Below are positions 40,487-46,875 of a stretch of DNA of 48,260 nt, one piece after another. The translations under genes and the position numbers were made by a program. This DNA is from a virus, in IMG/VR virus record IMGVR_UViG_3300047321_000126, positions 1 through 48,260 of that record; one strand, given 5' to 3'. Every line of letters starts with the position of its first letter. Positions within the stretch are counted from its first letter, which is position 1. The notes under the pieces are model-generated. The model did no database searches. It saw nothing but the letters and a program-made list of their open reading frames with translations, and was not told the DNA's origin.

Positions 40487-40928
40487 GGTCACCCCTCCCC
40501 CATGCCGCCATCGTGCGCGTAGCCGCGCGTCGATCTTCGACGCTGAGGGTGGGTGACGGAGCGGAATTCCCTACCGCGCGGTACCCGCTGCGCAACTCCC
40601 GGTAGTGACTCGGCAGGTGACACACGGCGCGCCACGTGCACTCCGTGGACGGTCCGCGATGACGGTCGCACCACTCCCCCGGGTGCAGCGCCCGGTAGTC
40701 CTCGTCATGCTTCAGTCTCCAGCTGTGGTGCCACGCCTCCAGCGAGGCGATGTTTCGGTCCAGTTCGACGAGCCGGCGCTCACGGTCCGCCTGCGCCTCG
40801 CGGTGCTGGGCCTCACGTCGGAGGCGGAGGAGACTGCCGAAGACTCCAGGCTGTGCGTCGTCGTCGGTGAGGAACCGGGCGGAGGTGGCCCCCGCTCCGG
40901 TCATGCGGTGCAGCTGTGCGCGCTTCAT
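40479..40928 (-). CDS. Charged helical protein, unknown function
   Basis: 149 residues, ATGA overlap upstream. Long basic helix (LLRLRREAQHREAQADRERRLVELDRNI), then HPGEWCDRHRGPSTECTW, a possible zinc site. Not recognised. Confidence 0.55.
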   Translation of the reverse strand: MKRAQLHRMTGAGATSARFLTDDDAQPGVFGSLLRLRREAQHREAQADRERRLVELDRNIASLEAWHHSWRLKHDEDYRALHPGEWCDRHRGPSTECTWRAVCHLPSHYRELRSGYRAVGNSAPSPTLSVEDRRAATRTMAAWGRGDHA

Positions 40929-41326
40929 CGGCTCTCCTCCAGTGTCGACATGACACCCTCCAGGCCGTCACGCATGCCGCGCCACGCCTTCCTCATGCTG
41001 GCCCGGTACCAGCTTTCGTAGTGGTCGCACAGGCCGACCACGCTGCGGCACTCGTCGCCGCACTGTGACTCGTCGAACTCGTCCGGGACAACGGCGTCTT
41101 CAGCCGCCTCCGCCGCGCGGATGAGCGCCGCAGCCAGCTCCCGGGCCTGCGCGGGGGTGAAGCTGTCCGGGGCAAACTCCCCGGGGACGTCGAAGTAAAC
41201 GGACCCCCGACGCCACTCCTGCAGCCCCGACCAGTGCATCGTGGTCGCGTAGTCGGTAATGGTGAACACGGAGTAGCCGTCTACGTCTGCGTGGAGGTTC
41301 GTTCCCTCTACGTTGTTGAACTCCAT
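40925..41326 (-). CDS. Conserved-type early protein, unknown function
   Basis: 133 residues from ATG 41326. Beta-rich N-terminus (DGYSVFTITDYATTMHWSGLQEW), the phrase FTPAQARELAAALIRAAEAAE also found as LTPADARTFARGILALADE in the 46125-46658 product, and C-terminal Cys/His residues. The shared phrase suggests the two genes have a related domain. Confidence 0.6.
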   Translation of the reverse strand: MEFNNVEGTNLHADVDGYSVFTITDYATTMHWSGLQEWRRGSVYFDVPGEFAPDSFTPAQARELAAALIRAAEAAEDAVVPDEFDESQCGDECRSVVGLCDHYESWYRASMRKAWRGMRDGLEGVMSTLEESR

Positions 41327-41335
41327 CGTCTCTCC

Positions 41336-42079
41336 TCACGCGCCAACGGTGCGGCGGCTGTTAGCAAACACTGTAGAACACTCGCGCATGTCGACGAGCG
41401 GTCCAGGGAACTTCATGATGCGCGGGTTGGGCCCGTTGGCCGCGCCCCTGATCGTCACGTCGCTCAGCCCCAACGCCTCCGCGGCTTCGCTGTACGTCAC
41501 GAGAACGGGCTCCTGCGGCTCTTCGGCGACCGGCGTGGGGTCTTCCTGCTTCAGAGACTCCGTGGGCTCTCCAGCGTCCGCCTGTGCCCTTCGCTCCAGC
41601 TCCTCACGGACCCACGCGGGTGCGCTGGGCGCGTCGTCGACTGCGACGTCCGTGGGCGGGTCGATGTGAAGCACGTGCGCGGCGACCAACGGCGGAACGG
41701 CGGAGACAACGACGACAACCCATAGCGTTGGGCCGAAGACGGTAGCGGTGATCACGTGTTCCGTGACCTGCGCGGCCGTTGCCATGAGCAGCGCCAGGAG
41801 CGCGCCAGTCGTTGCGTTGCGGGAACGTCGCTTCGCCTCGTTCTCGTATCGCGTTCCGACGGCAACGCGGGCGGCCTCCTTCTGCGCCTTCGCAACGCTC
41901 GCCCCGATCGCGGCGTACAGGCTCATCACGGCCGGCATGAGCCAGGCGAAGCGTGCGTCCCAGCCGGCCATCTGCGCGAGCGCGTACTCACCGGGCGCGG
42001 AGAGTGCCAGGGCGGCGTAGAGAACGGCGGTCTGCCCGTACTTCCGGGCCAGTCTGACGTGTGCGGGGGTCTTCGGCAT
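41336..42079 (-). CDS. DUF2637/SpdB-like membrane protein with C-terminal helix-turn-helix
   Basis: 247 residues from ATG 42079. Three to four membrane helices (about 16-35, 42-62, 88-108, 113-135) with APGEYALAQMAGWDARFAWLMPAVMSLYAA, typical of the DUF2637/SpdB-like family of Streptomyces plasmids and phages. After an acidic linker, VTYSEAAEALGLSDVTIRGAANG (about 193-215) is a MerR/XRE-like helix-turn-helix. Plasmid members are linked to intermycelial spread; here the role is open. Confidence 0.7.
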   Translation of the reverse strand: MPKTPAHVRLARKYGQTAVLYAALALSAPGEYALAQMAGWDARFAWLMPAVMSLYAAIGASVAKAQKEAARVAVGTRYENEAKRRSRNATTGALLALLMATAAQVTEHVITATVFGPTLWVVVVVSAVPPLVAAHVLHIDPPTDVAVDDAPSAPAWVREELERRAQADAGEPTESLKQEDPTPVAEEPQEPVLVTYSEAAEALGLSDVTIRGAANGPNPRIMKFPGPLVDMRECSTVFANSRRTVGA

Positions 42080-42125
42080 GGCTCCTCATTGGTGTGCACG
42101 GGGGTGTGGGTAAGTGGTACGGGTG

Positions 42126-42156
42126 GAGCCCCCGCCATCGCAACTGGCAGGGGCTC
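42126..42156 (-). terminator. Hairpin terminator
   Basis: AGCCCC-CGCC / GGC-GGGGCT stem, 14 nt downstream of the 42170 stop. Confidence 0.6.
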
Positions 42157-42169
42157 CAGGGGTGTCGCA

Positions 42170-42502
42170 CTAGCTGCGCTTATCCGCTATCTCACGGACG
42201 CGGAACATAGCGGCCTTGACGCTCGGTCCGTCAGTCCACGGGGCGCCGGCATGCGCCTGGCGGATCTTCGAGAAGAGGCGCAGGGTTCCCGTGCCGCGGG
42301 AGTGCCACGTGTACTTGAAGTACTCCCGGCTGTCAGGGTCGGCCACGTGGACCGTGACGAACGGGCTGTTACCGCTGTCCTCCGCCCACTGCCAACCGGT
42401 GGTCCAGCCGGACAGAGCGGCGGTGTTGAGCAGTCCGACGGCCGCCTTGGGAAGAGCAAATCCCGCCGGGGCGTCCTGTGTGCCGAACTTGTTGTCGATC
42501 AT
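42170..42502 (-). CDS. Small phage protein, unknown function
   Basis: 110 residues from ATG 42502 (GGGGAGG upstream). Beta-rich, with FVTVHVADPDSREYFKYTWHSRGTGTLRLF and a final helix. Controlled by the operator-promoter at 42552-42581 and closed by a terminator, so it is a one-gene unit. Not recognised. Confidence 0.65.
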   Translation of the reverse strand: MIDNKFGTQDAPAGFALPKAAVGLLNTAALSGWTTGWQWAEDSGNSPFVTVHVADPDSREYFKYTWHSRGTGTLRLFSKIRQAHAGAPWTDGPSVKAAMFRVREIADKRS

Positions 42503-42551
42503 GGCGTTTCCTCCCCTGCCGGACCCTCCGTGAGTCCCTGGCGTGGCTCAA

Positions 42552-42581
42552 CTATGACACACTTGAGTCGGCCGACACAAG
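42552..42581 (-). promoter_or_regulatory. Operator-promoter TTGTGT-N17-TCATAG
   Basis: The 20 bp near-perfect palindrome CTTGTGTCGGCCGACTCAAG (42581-42562) covers the -35 (42580-42575). The -10 (42557-42552) contains the TAG stop of the upstream 42552-42776 gene. Confidence 0.7.
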
Positions 42582-42776
42582 TCCCTTCGGCGAACTTCCG
42601 TAAGTCGACTCACGGAGCATCGCCACGAGCGCTCCCCCGGGCAGCTCCACCACCCATCCGCCGCGGACTCTCGTCCGTCCGTAGCCGGCACTCACGGCCT
42701 GGCGGAGGAAGTGGCGCTGTGCCACGTCGTCGACGATGCCCGATGCGCCGCACTCCATCGTCAGGCGGTAACGCAT
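42552..42776 (-). CDS. Small phage protein whose 3' end runs through palindrome and promoter
   Basis: 74 residues from ATG 42776, overlapping the upstream gene. RYRLTMECGASGIVDDVAQRHFLRQAVSAGY ... WVVELPGGALVAML. The last 20 residues (starting RESTYG) are encoded by palindrome copy 5 and the following operator-promoter, so they probably arose by read-through into regulatory DNA. Not recognised. Confidence 0.5.
   Translation of the reverse strand: MRYRLTMECGASGIVDDVAQRHFLRQAVSAGYGRTRVRGGWVVELPGGALVAMLRESTYGSSPKGLVSADSSVS
42597..42616. repeat. Dispersed palindrome, copy 5
   Basis: TCCGTAAGTCGACTCACGGA, 16 bp upstream of the -35 at 42580; inside the 3' end of the 42552-42776 gene. Confidence 0.85.
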
Positions 42777-43366
42777 CCCAGCTCCTTCGCCCTCGTCACG
42801 ACGACCTTGCGGTCCGCGGGGATGACGGCGTCGCCTCCGCCCACGAAGCTGATGTGGACGTGGTTGCGGAGCGCCGTGGGCCAGGTGCTGTGTGTCGCCG
42901 TCCGCTCGTGGCCGTGGAGGGTGAAGACGTCGCCGGCTCGGATGTCGCGGGCGGTGACGGTGAGGGTGACGTGGGCGGGGTCGACGGACATGCTGGCCTC
43001 CTTCACGAGGGCCTTGCGGTTGATCACGACGACTACGGGTCGCTCTTCGACGACGACCGAGGCGGCCTCCGCACGCTGCTCAACGCACCAATGGTGGCCG
43101 CACTCCCCACCGATCTCCATCGGGTGACCCTCGTCGCACAGCTCGAAAGTGCCCGGGGCGAACCACTCGGATCCGAAGCGACCGCTAGAGGGTCCCTCCA
43201 CGTCAGTGAAGTCGATGCTGTTGCGCAGCCACTTCAGTGCGTCCTCTTCAGTGCCAAGGTGCTTACCCATGTCGGTGCCGTTCAGGGTCACGCGGGTGTA
43301 GCCGAAGTCGGCGCCACGAGCCTTGACGACCTTCAGCTTGCGGCCCTTGTAGGTCTCGGTCTTCAT
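42761..43366 (-). CDS. Actinophage early protein, unknown function
   Basis: 201 residues from ATG 43366 (AAGGAGAG upstream). KTETYKGRKLKVVKARGADFGYTRVTLNGTDMG, then ALKWLRNSIDF, a Cys/His cluster CDEGHP ... CGHHWC (about 77-94) and a C-terminal beta region with an AGDVFTLHG phrase similar to the 46125-46658 product. First gene of an operator-promoter transcript. Confidence 0.6.
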   Translation of the reverse strand: MKTETYKGRKLKVVKARGADFGYTRVTLNGTDMGKHLGTEEDALKWLRNSIDFTDVEGPSSGRFGSEWFAPGTFELCDEGHPMEIGGECGHHWCVEQRAEAASVVVEERPVVVVINRKALVKEASMSVDPAHVTLTVTARDIRAGDVFTLHGHERTATHSTWPTALRNHVHISFVGGGDAVIPADRKVVVTRAKELGCVTA

Positions 43367-43401
43367 GGTCTCTCCTTCGTCAGTCCCTTGCGTTGCCTCG
43401 A

Positions 43402-43431
43402 TGATGACACACTTGAGTCGGCCGACACAAG
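43402..43431 (-). promoter_or_regulatory. Operator-promoter TTGTGT-N17-TCATCA
   Basis: Same 20 bp palindrome as at 42562 (43431-43412), -35 43430-43425, -10 43407-43402. It drives the 42761-43366 gene. Confidence 0.7.
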
Positions 43432-43446
43432 CCCAGCTGACGAACT

Positions 43447-43466
43447 TCCGTAAGTCGACTCACGCA
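43447..43466. repeat. Dispersed palindrome, copy 6
   Basis: TCCGTAAGTCGACTCACGCA, between the sortase-like stop and the promoter, 16 bp from the -35 at 43430. Confidence 0.85.
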
Positions 43467-43467
43467 C

Positions 43468-44253
43468 CTACACCCGACGCAGCAGCGAGAACCCCGTCCC
43501 GTCCCCCACGCAGGTCTGCAGAACGAGCGCCGGCGAGCCGGGGAACGTGGGGATCGATCCGCCCTGACGCCCGATCCGCAGGCGGCCGTAGACCTCGTAG
43601 GTCCCTGCGAGCGGGCCGGAGATGACGCGTACTTCCTGGCCGACGGGTACGCGGGCGAGCCACTGATAGCCCATGTAGGCGTGCCCCGCGAGGATCCGTC
43701 CGGCGTACATCGTCAGGGCTCCGGCGTCGATGCACTCCTGAGCGTGGCCGGTGCAGTTGCGGTAGAAGCTGATGCGGATGTCGGCCGGCGGCGTCGCGAT
43801 CGGGTGGCGCGTCGTCGGTGTCGTCGACGGAGTGGCGATGTGCTCCACCATCAGTGCCTTGCGCTCCCCGTGGCGGCTCGTGTTCGTCGACGAGCGGGGC
43901 TCCGGAGTCGGGTAGTAGGGCTCGACGCCCTCCGACGTCCGGCTGAAGTACGGGGCCGGCGCCATGTCCGACGTCGGGTGGCTCGTCGGGTTCGCCAGGA
44001 CCACGGAGAGGGCGAGTGCGGTTGCAGCCCCGGCGGTGACAGCTGCAGCGCGGAACGGGCCGCGGGAGGGACGGCCGGTGTGGGCCAGTCGACCCCGCAT
44101 GTTCCAGATGTCCATCTGTCGTCGCTCCCCGCGCGGGAACAACGTCCGCTGCGCGTAGTCGGGTCGCAGCTCCAGCGTGCCAGCAACCCGCATCCACATG
44201 TACGACTTGCCGAACAGCGCGGTCCGGCCGACGAACGTCTCTCGGGAGTGCAT
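43468..44253 (-). CDS. Membrane-anchored sortase-like protein
   Basis: 261 residues from ATG 44253 (GGAG eight bases upstream). A membrane helix at about 66-88 (GPFRAAAVTAGAATALALSVV) follows a basic N-terminus, so the C-terminal part is extracytoplasmic, then a Pro/Ser/Thr-rich linker. The domain from about 155 has LAGHAYMGYQW (H191), VPVGQEVRV, GTYEVYG, LVLQTC (C248) and FSLLRRV (R259/R260), the His-Cys-Arg order and spacing of sortases. It would act on surface proteins or could be an inactive relative. Fold assignment by motif only. Confidence 0.6.
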   Translation of the reverse strand: MHSRETFVGRTALFGKSYMWMRVAGTLELRPDYAQRTLFPRGERRQMDIWNMRGRLAHTGRPSRGPFRAAAVTAGAATALALSVVLANPTSHPTSDMAPAPYFSRTSEGVEPYYPTPEPRSSTNTSRHGERKALMVEHIATPSTTPTTRHPIATPPADIRISFYRNCTGHAQECIDAGALTMYAGRILAGHAYMGYQWLARVPVGQEVRVISGPLAGTYEVYGRLRIGRQGGSIPTFPGSPALVLQTCVGDGTGFSLLRRV

Positions 44254-44255
44254 CG

Positions 44256-44408
44256 TCACTTCTCCTCTTCCCTCGTCGGCGTCGGTCCGCCGGCCTTGCG
44301 CATGTCCGTGTGGAGCTGGCTGACGGCCGACCGGCGGTTCGTCGTGGCTGTGGCGTGGAAGCGGTCGAACGCGGCCTGTACGGCGGCGTCTCGGGTGTTG
44401 CGGGTCAT
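44256..44408 (-). CDS. 50-residue small protein, unknown function
   Basis: ATG 44408 with GGGGAGGAG upstream; stop overlaps the ribosome site of the sortase-like gene. Sequence DAAVQAAFDRFHATATTNRR is helical and basic. Missed by a 60-residue cut-off but well placed: it fills the gap between coupled genes exactly. Not recognised. Confidence 0.6.
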   Translation of the reverse strand: MTRNTRDAAVQAAFDRFHATATTNRRSAVSQLHTDMRKAGGPTPTREEEK

Positions 44409-44653
44409 GGCGTCTCCTCCCCTTCGATCTCTCGCTTCAGCTCGTTCAGCAGCCGCGTCATTGTCGGCTCGTCGGCGAGCAGTCGCGTCGTGTGCTCGTT
44501 GTGAATCAGGTACTCCCCTACCCGGTACGTGGTGGCCTCCGGGTACCGCGTGGCCATCTGCCGTGCACGGGCGCGGGCCACGTCGACGGGAATCTCCGGG
44601 TAAGCAGCCATGAGCTTGTCTGCCGCCCGTCGGATCTTCAGTGCTTTCAGCAT
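44405..44653 (-). CDS. Small helical protein, unknown function
   Basis: 82 residues from ATG 44653 (GGGGGAG upstream). RRAADKLMAAYPEIPVDVARARARQMATRYPEATTYRVGEYLI, then an acidic helix LLNELKREIEGEE. Overlaps the next start (ATGA). Not recognised. Confidence 0.6.
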   Translation of the reverse strand: MLKALKIRRAADKLMAAYPEIPVDVARARARQMATRYPEATTYRVGEYLIHNEHTTRLLADEPTMTRLLNELKREIEGEETP

Positions 44654-44661
44654 CGCTCCCC

Positions 44662-44874
44662 CTAGAGCCGGATCACGTCGACGTGGTCGCCGCGGAGGTA
44701 AGTCATGATCAGCGGGTGACCGTTGGGCCAGTCCCGTAAGTGCGTCTGTACCCGCAGGACACTTGTGGAGGTCACCCATACGTCGACCACACGAGCGAGC
44801 GGGACACGGTTGCCGTCCAGGAGGCCGACGAGCCAGTCTCCGGGGCGTATGTCGGGGAAGCTGGGGATGTCCAT
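44662..44874 (-). CDS. Small SH3-like protein, unknown function
   Basis: 70 residues from ATG 44874. IRPGDWLVGLLDGNRVPLARVVDVWVTSTSVLRVQTHL suggests a small all-beta barrel. Not recognised. Confidence 0.55.
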   Translation of the reverse strand: MDIPSFPDIRPGDWLVGLLDGNRVPLARVVDVWVTSTSVLRVQTHLRDWPNGHPLIMTYLRGDHVDVIRL

Positions 44875-44903
44875 GCCGCCTCCTCTGCGGGTCGTTCTTC
44901 GAG

Positions 44904-44980
44904 TGCCCCGCCGCGGATTCGAACCGCGCGCCCGCCGGCACTGGGGGTGCCGGGTTGATCGGGCGATGCCTAGGCGGGGC
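44904..44980 (-). tRNA. tRNA-like element with non-canonical D and anticodon arms
   Basis: Perfect acceptor GCCCCGC/GCGGGGC and T arm CGCGG-TTCGAAT-CCGCG. The anticodon hairpin CGGCA/TGCCG has loop CCCCCAG, with C in place of U33 (nominal anticodon CCC); it extends to a 7 bp stem with a 5 nt loop. No D stem pairs. Isolated from the main tRNA cluster. Confidence 0.45.
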
Positions 44981-44988
44981 GAGTGTGC

Positions 44989-45216
44989 CTAGCGTCGGAG
45001 GTAAGCGCCCGTTGCGTCGTCGTACCGGATGTAGCTCTTCCGCTCCTCCAACGCGTTCGCGATCTCGGGGACGTTGGTCGGGTTGACGGTTCCGACGAAC
45101 CCACGCCACGAGAACACTGCTGCCTCCCGACCGGTCAGCGTTACCTTGCTGATTCGCTGTCCCCAGAGCTGAAAGCGCTCGTCGGCCGCGAGGTGGATCA
45201 CGATCTTCTTCGCCAT
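44989..45216 (-). CDS. Small phage protein, unknown function
   Basis: 75 residues from ATG 45216 (GGAGGAGAG upstream). KKIVIHLAADERFQLWGQRISKVTLTGREAAVFSWRGFVGTV ... NALEERKSYIRYDD: mixed strands then helix. Not recognised. Confidence 0.6.
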   Translation of the reverse strand: MAKKIVIHLAADERFQLWGQRISKVTLTGREAAVFSWRGFVGTVNPTNVPEIANALEERKSYIRYDDATGAYLRR

Positions 45217-45269
45217 CTCTCCTCCTCCTACGGCCTGCCTCATCAGCGCGGGTAGGCCAGTCCCCGCGG

Positions 45270-45285
45270 ACGCCCCGGAGGGCGT
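45270..45285 (-). terminator. Small GC hairpin after the 45301 stop
   Basis: ACGCCC-cgga-GGGCGT, no U-tract; weak terminator candidate. Confidence 0.35.
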
Positions 45286-45300
45286 TTCGGCGATTCGCGC

Positions 45301-45693
45301 TCAGTCGCTGAAGCAGGTGAAGCGGTCGGTGACGTCGTTGCCGTTGGCGTCCCGGACCGCGATGTCCCACGCCTCACCACGGTCTGCGGCACGGGAGACG
45401 ATGCGTCCGATGGTCTCCACGGCACGAGCCGGCCGGCCATCGCGGACCTGAACGCCCTGGCTCGTCTCGTAGGTGAGCGTGTAGAGGGGCGCCAGCTGCG
45501 CGAACCGCTTGCCGTTGTGCGTCTTGGTCACGACGAGGCCCGCGTCCTCCGCCTCCTGAACGGCCCGGCTGATGCCCAGCTGCGCCGACCCCATGCCCCA
45601 ACCCATCGTGGCAACTGCGGTCCAGTCGTAGGAGGTGCCGGTGAGTCGGGCGACAACGTCGGCGACGGTGGCGGAGACCGTGGTGTCAATCAT
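45301..45693 (-). CDS. Winged-helix-like small protein, unknown function
   Basis: 130 residues from ATG 45693 (AGGAGAGG upstream). N-terminal TVADVVARLTGTSYDWTAVATMGWGMGSAQLGISRAVQEAEDAGLVVTKTHNGKRFAQL reads as helix, helix, wing and suits a small winged helix; the rest is a beta/alpha tail. First gene behind operator-promoter 45740-45770. A DNA-binding role is inference. Confidence 0.55.
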   Translation of the reverse strand: MIDTTVSATVADVVARLTGTSYDWTAVATMGWGMGSAQLGISRAVQEAEDAGLVVTKTHNGKRFAQLAPLYTLTYETSQGVQVRDGRPARAVETIGRIVSRAADRGEAWDIAVRDANGNDVTDRFTCFSD

Positions 45694-45739
45694 GATGTCC
45701 TCTCCTGCCGGACTCTCCGTGAGTCCCTGGCGTGCGTTC

Positions 45740-45770
45740 ATAGTTGCACACTTGAGCCGACCGACACAAG
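45740..45770 (-). promoter_or_regulatory. Operator-promoter, TTGTGT with AACTAT
   Basis: Palindrome CTTGTGTCGGTCGGCTCAAG (45770-45751) over the -35 TTGTGT (45769-45764). The -10 is AACTAT with an 18 bp spacer (or CAACTA with 17). Confidence 0.65.
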
Positions 45771-45775
45771 AGACT

Positions 45776-45795
45776 TCCGTAAGTCGATTCACGGA
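45776..45795. repeat. Dispersed palindrome, copy 7
   Basis: TCCGTAAGTCGATTCACGGA, only 6 bp upstream of the -35 at 45769, about ten bp closer than copies 3, 5 and 6. Confidence 0.85.
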
Positions 45796-45802
45796 ACGAC
45801 GA

Positions 45803-45828
45803 AGGCCCGGAGCCGAAGCCCCGGGCCC
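45803..45828 (-). terminator. Hairpin terminator
   Basis: GGCCCGG / CCGGGCC arms, 10 nt loop, seven bases after the 45835 stop. Confidence 0.6.
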
Positions 45829-45834
45829 TGTGCG

Positions 45835-46125
45835 TCAGCCGGCGAGAAACTCCGCCAGGCGGATGATGTCGTCCGCGGTGTGCGTCGTGCCCGCGAGGTG
45901 CTCCTTCGCGCGGGCCACGAGGGCGTCACGGTCAGACGGTGAGCCGACGCGCTCTACATCGTGCATCCACACCTCGCGCTTCTCGTCGTCAAGCGCCACC
46001 AGATAGGGGTAGATATCCCCGACGTCAACCTTCGTGACCGAGCCCGTGTAGCCGTCGTAGACACCGGTCCCGGCTACAAGCTCCCGGACTACACGAACCC
46101 GGTCGCCGATCTTGATGTCTGCCAT
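45835..46125 (-). CDS. KOW/SH3-like small protein, unknown function
   Basis: 96 residues from ATG 46125 (GAGGAGAAG upstream, TGATG coupling). DIKIGDRVRVVRELVAGTGVYDGYTGSVTKVD is a KOW-like barrel motif; the C-terminal helix SDRDALVARAKEHLAGTTHTADDIIRLAEFLAG resembles that of the upstream gene (DLTELADYLAEEK), so the pair may be a duplication. Confidence 0.6.
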   Translation of the reverse strand: MADIKIGDRVRVVRELVAGTGVYDGYTGSVTKVDVGDIYPYLVALDDEKREVWMHDVERVGSPSDRDALVARAKEHLAGTTHTADDIIRLAEFLAG

Positions 46126-46658
46126 CACTTCTCCTCCGCCAGGTAGTCGGCCAGCTCGGTCAGGTCGAACGCGGTGTAGGACTGGCTGCCGCTCATGAGG
46201 TCCATGGCCTGCTCCAGCAGTGCCGCGCGGGACGGGGCGGAGTCGTCCAGGGCGACGACCTTCGACATGTCGATGACTGGCTTGTCGTTGATCTTCTCCA
46301 CGTCCGTCGGCCGAAAGATCCAGCCGCCAGCGTCAATGTCGCCAGGGTCCGCAGCGTCAAGGCCCCTCACCGTGAACACATCACCTGCCTTGACGTCGGC
46401 GAAGTTGGCCCCGTCAGTCATTACGCGAACGCTGTCTCCAACCTTGACGGTGGACATTTCCGCCACCTCTCCCCCGTCGACCTCATCGGCCAGGGCCAGG
46501 ATGCCGCGGGCGAAGGTTCGGGCGTCGGCCGGCGTCAGGAACGGGTCCGATACCGCGCTTCCCTCCGCATAGGCGGTGAAGATCACGGATGTACCGTTCT
46601 GGCCCGCCTTCACACGCTGATCGGCGTCGTAGCGGCACTGTGCGATGTGCTCGGTCAT
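46125..46658 (-). CDS. Two-part early protein with SH3-like centre, unknown function
   Basis: 177 residues from ATG 46658 (AGAGGAGAG upstream). N-terminal half (1-65) is like the 40925-41326 product (LTPADARTFARGILALADE); second half, VKVGDSVRVMTDGANFADVKAGDVFTVRGL, is SH3/KOW-like as in the downstream gene, ending in a helix. Looks like a fusion of two small phage modules. Confidence 0.6.
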   Translation of the reverse strand: MTEHIAQCRYDADQRVKAGQNGTSVIFTAYAEGSAVSDPFLTPADARTFARGILALADEVDGGEVAEMSTVKVGDSVRVMTDGANFADVKAGDVFTVRGLDAADPGDIDAGGWIFRPTDVEKINDKPVIDMSKVVALDDSAPSRAALLEQAMDLMSGSQSYTAFDLTELADYLAEEK

Positions 46659-46687
46659 GCTCTCTCCTCTGTCGTCGTGCTCGTTAG

Positions 46688-46709
46688 CTCCGTAAGTCGA
46701 CTCACGGAG
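46688..46709. repeat. Dispersed palindrome, copy 8
   Basis: The most symmetrical copy: CTCCGTAAGTCGACTCACGG plus AG, between the 46711 stop and the 46658 start. Confidence 0.85.
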
Positions 46710-46710
46710 G

Positions 46711-46845
46711 TCAGTCGATGAACTCCGCGTCGAAGAGGCGGGAGTCCTCCAGCGCCTCCACGGCAGCCAGGACATCGGCGCCCCACAGGGCGGCCTCCTC
46801 CGGCCGGACTCCCTGGAGGTCGTAGTCGTCAAGGGACGGGTACAT
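46711..46845 (-). CDS. 44-residue acidic small protein
   Basis: ATG 46845 with AGGAGAAAG upstream. DLQGVRPEEAALWGADVLAAVEALEDSRLFDAEFID is acidic and helical. Between the sigma-like gene and palindrome copy 8. An anti-sigma or DNA-mimic role would fit its place and charge but is guesswork. Confidence 0.5.
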   Translation of the reverse strand: MYPSLDDYDLQGVRPEEAALWGADVLAAVEALEDSRLFDAEFID

Positions 46846-46862
46846 GGGCTTTCTCCTGTCGA

Positions 46863-46875
46863 GTAAGTGACTTAC
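46863..46875. repeat. Dispersed palindrome, degenerate copy 9
   Basis: GTAAGTGACTTAC: the centre has lost one base of GTCGAC. Overlaps the stop of the sigma-like gene (46872). Confidence 0.55.

Noticed and set aside
41756-43453. 565-residue plus-strand ORF
   Set aside because: Crosses several minus-strand genes and promoters and has no recognisable domain.
44405-45370. Single 321-residue minus-strand gene
   Set aside because: Its frame covers several separate small genes with their own ribosome sites and a tRNA-like element; only the 44405-44653 part is coding.
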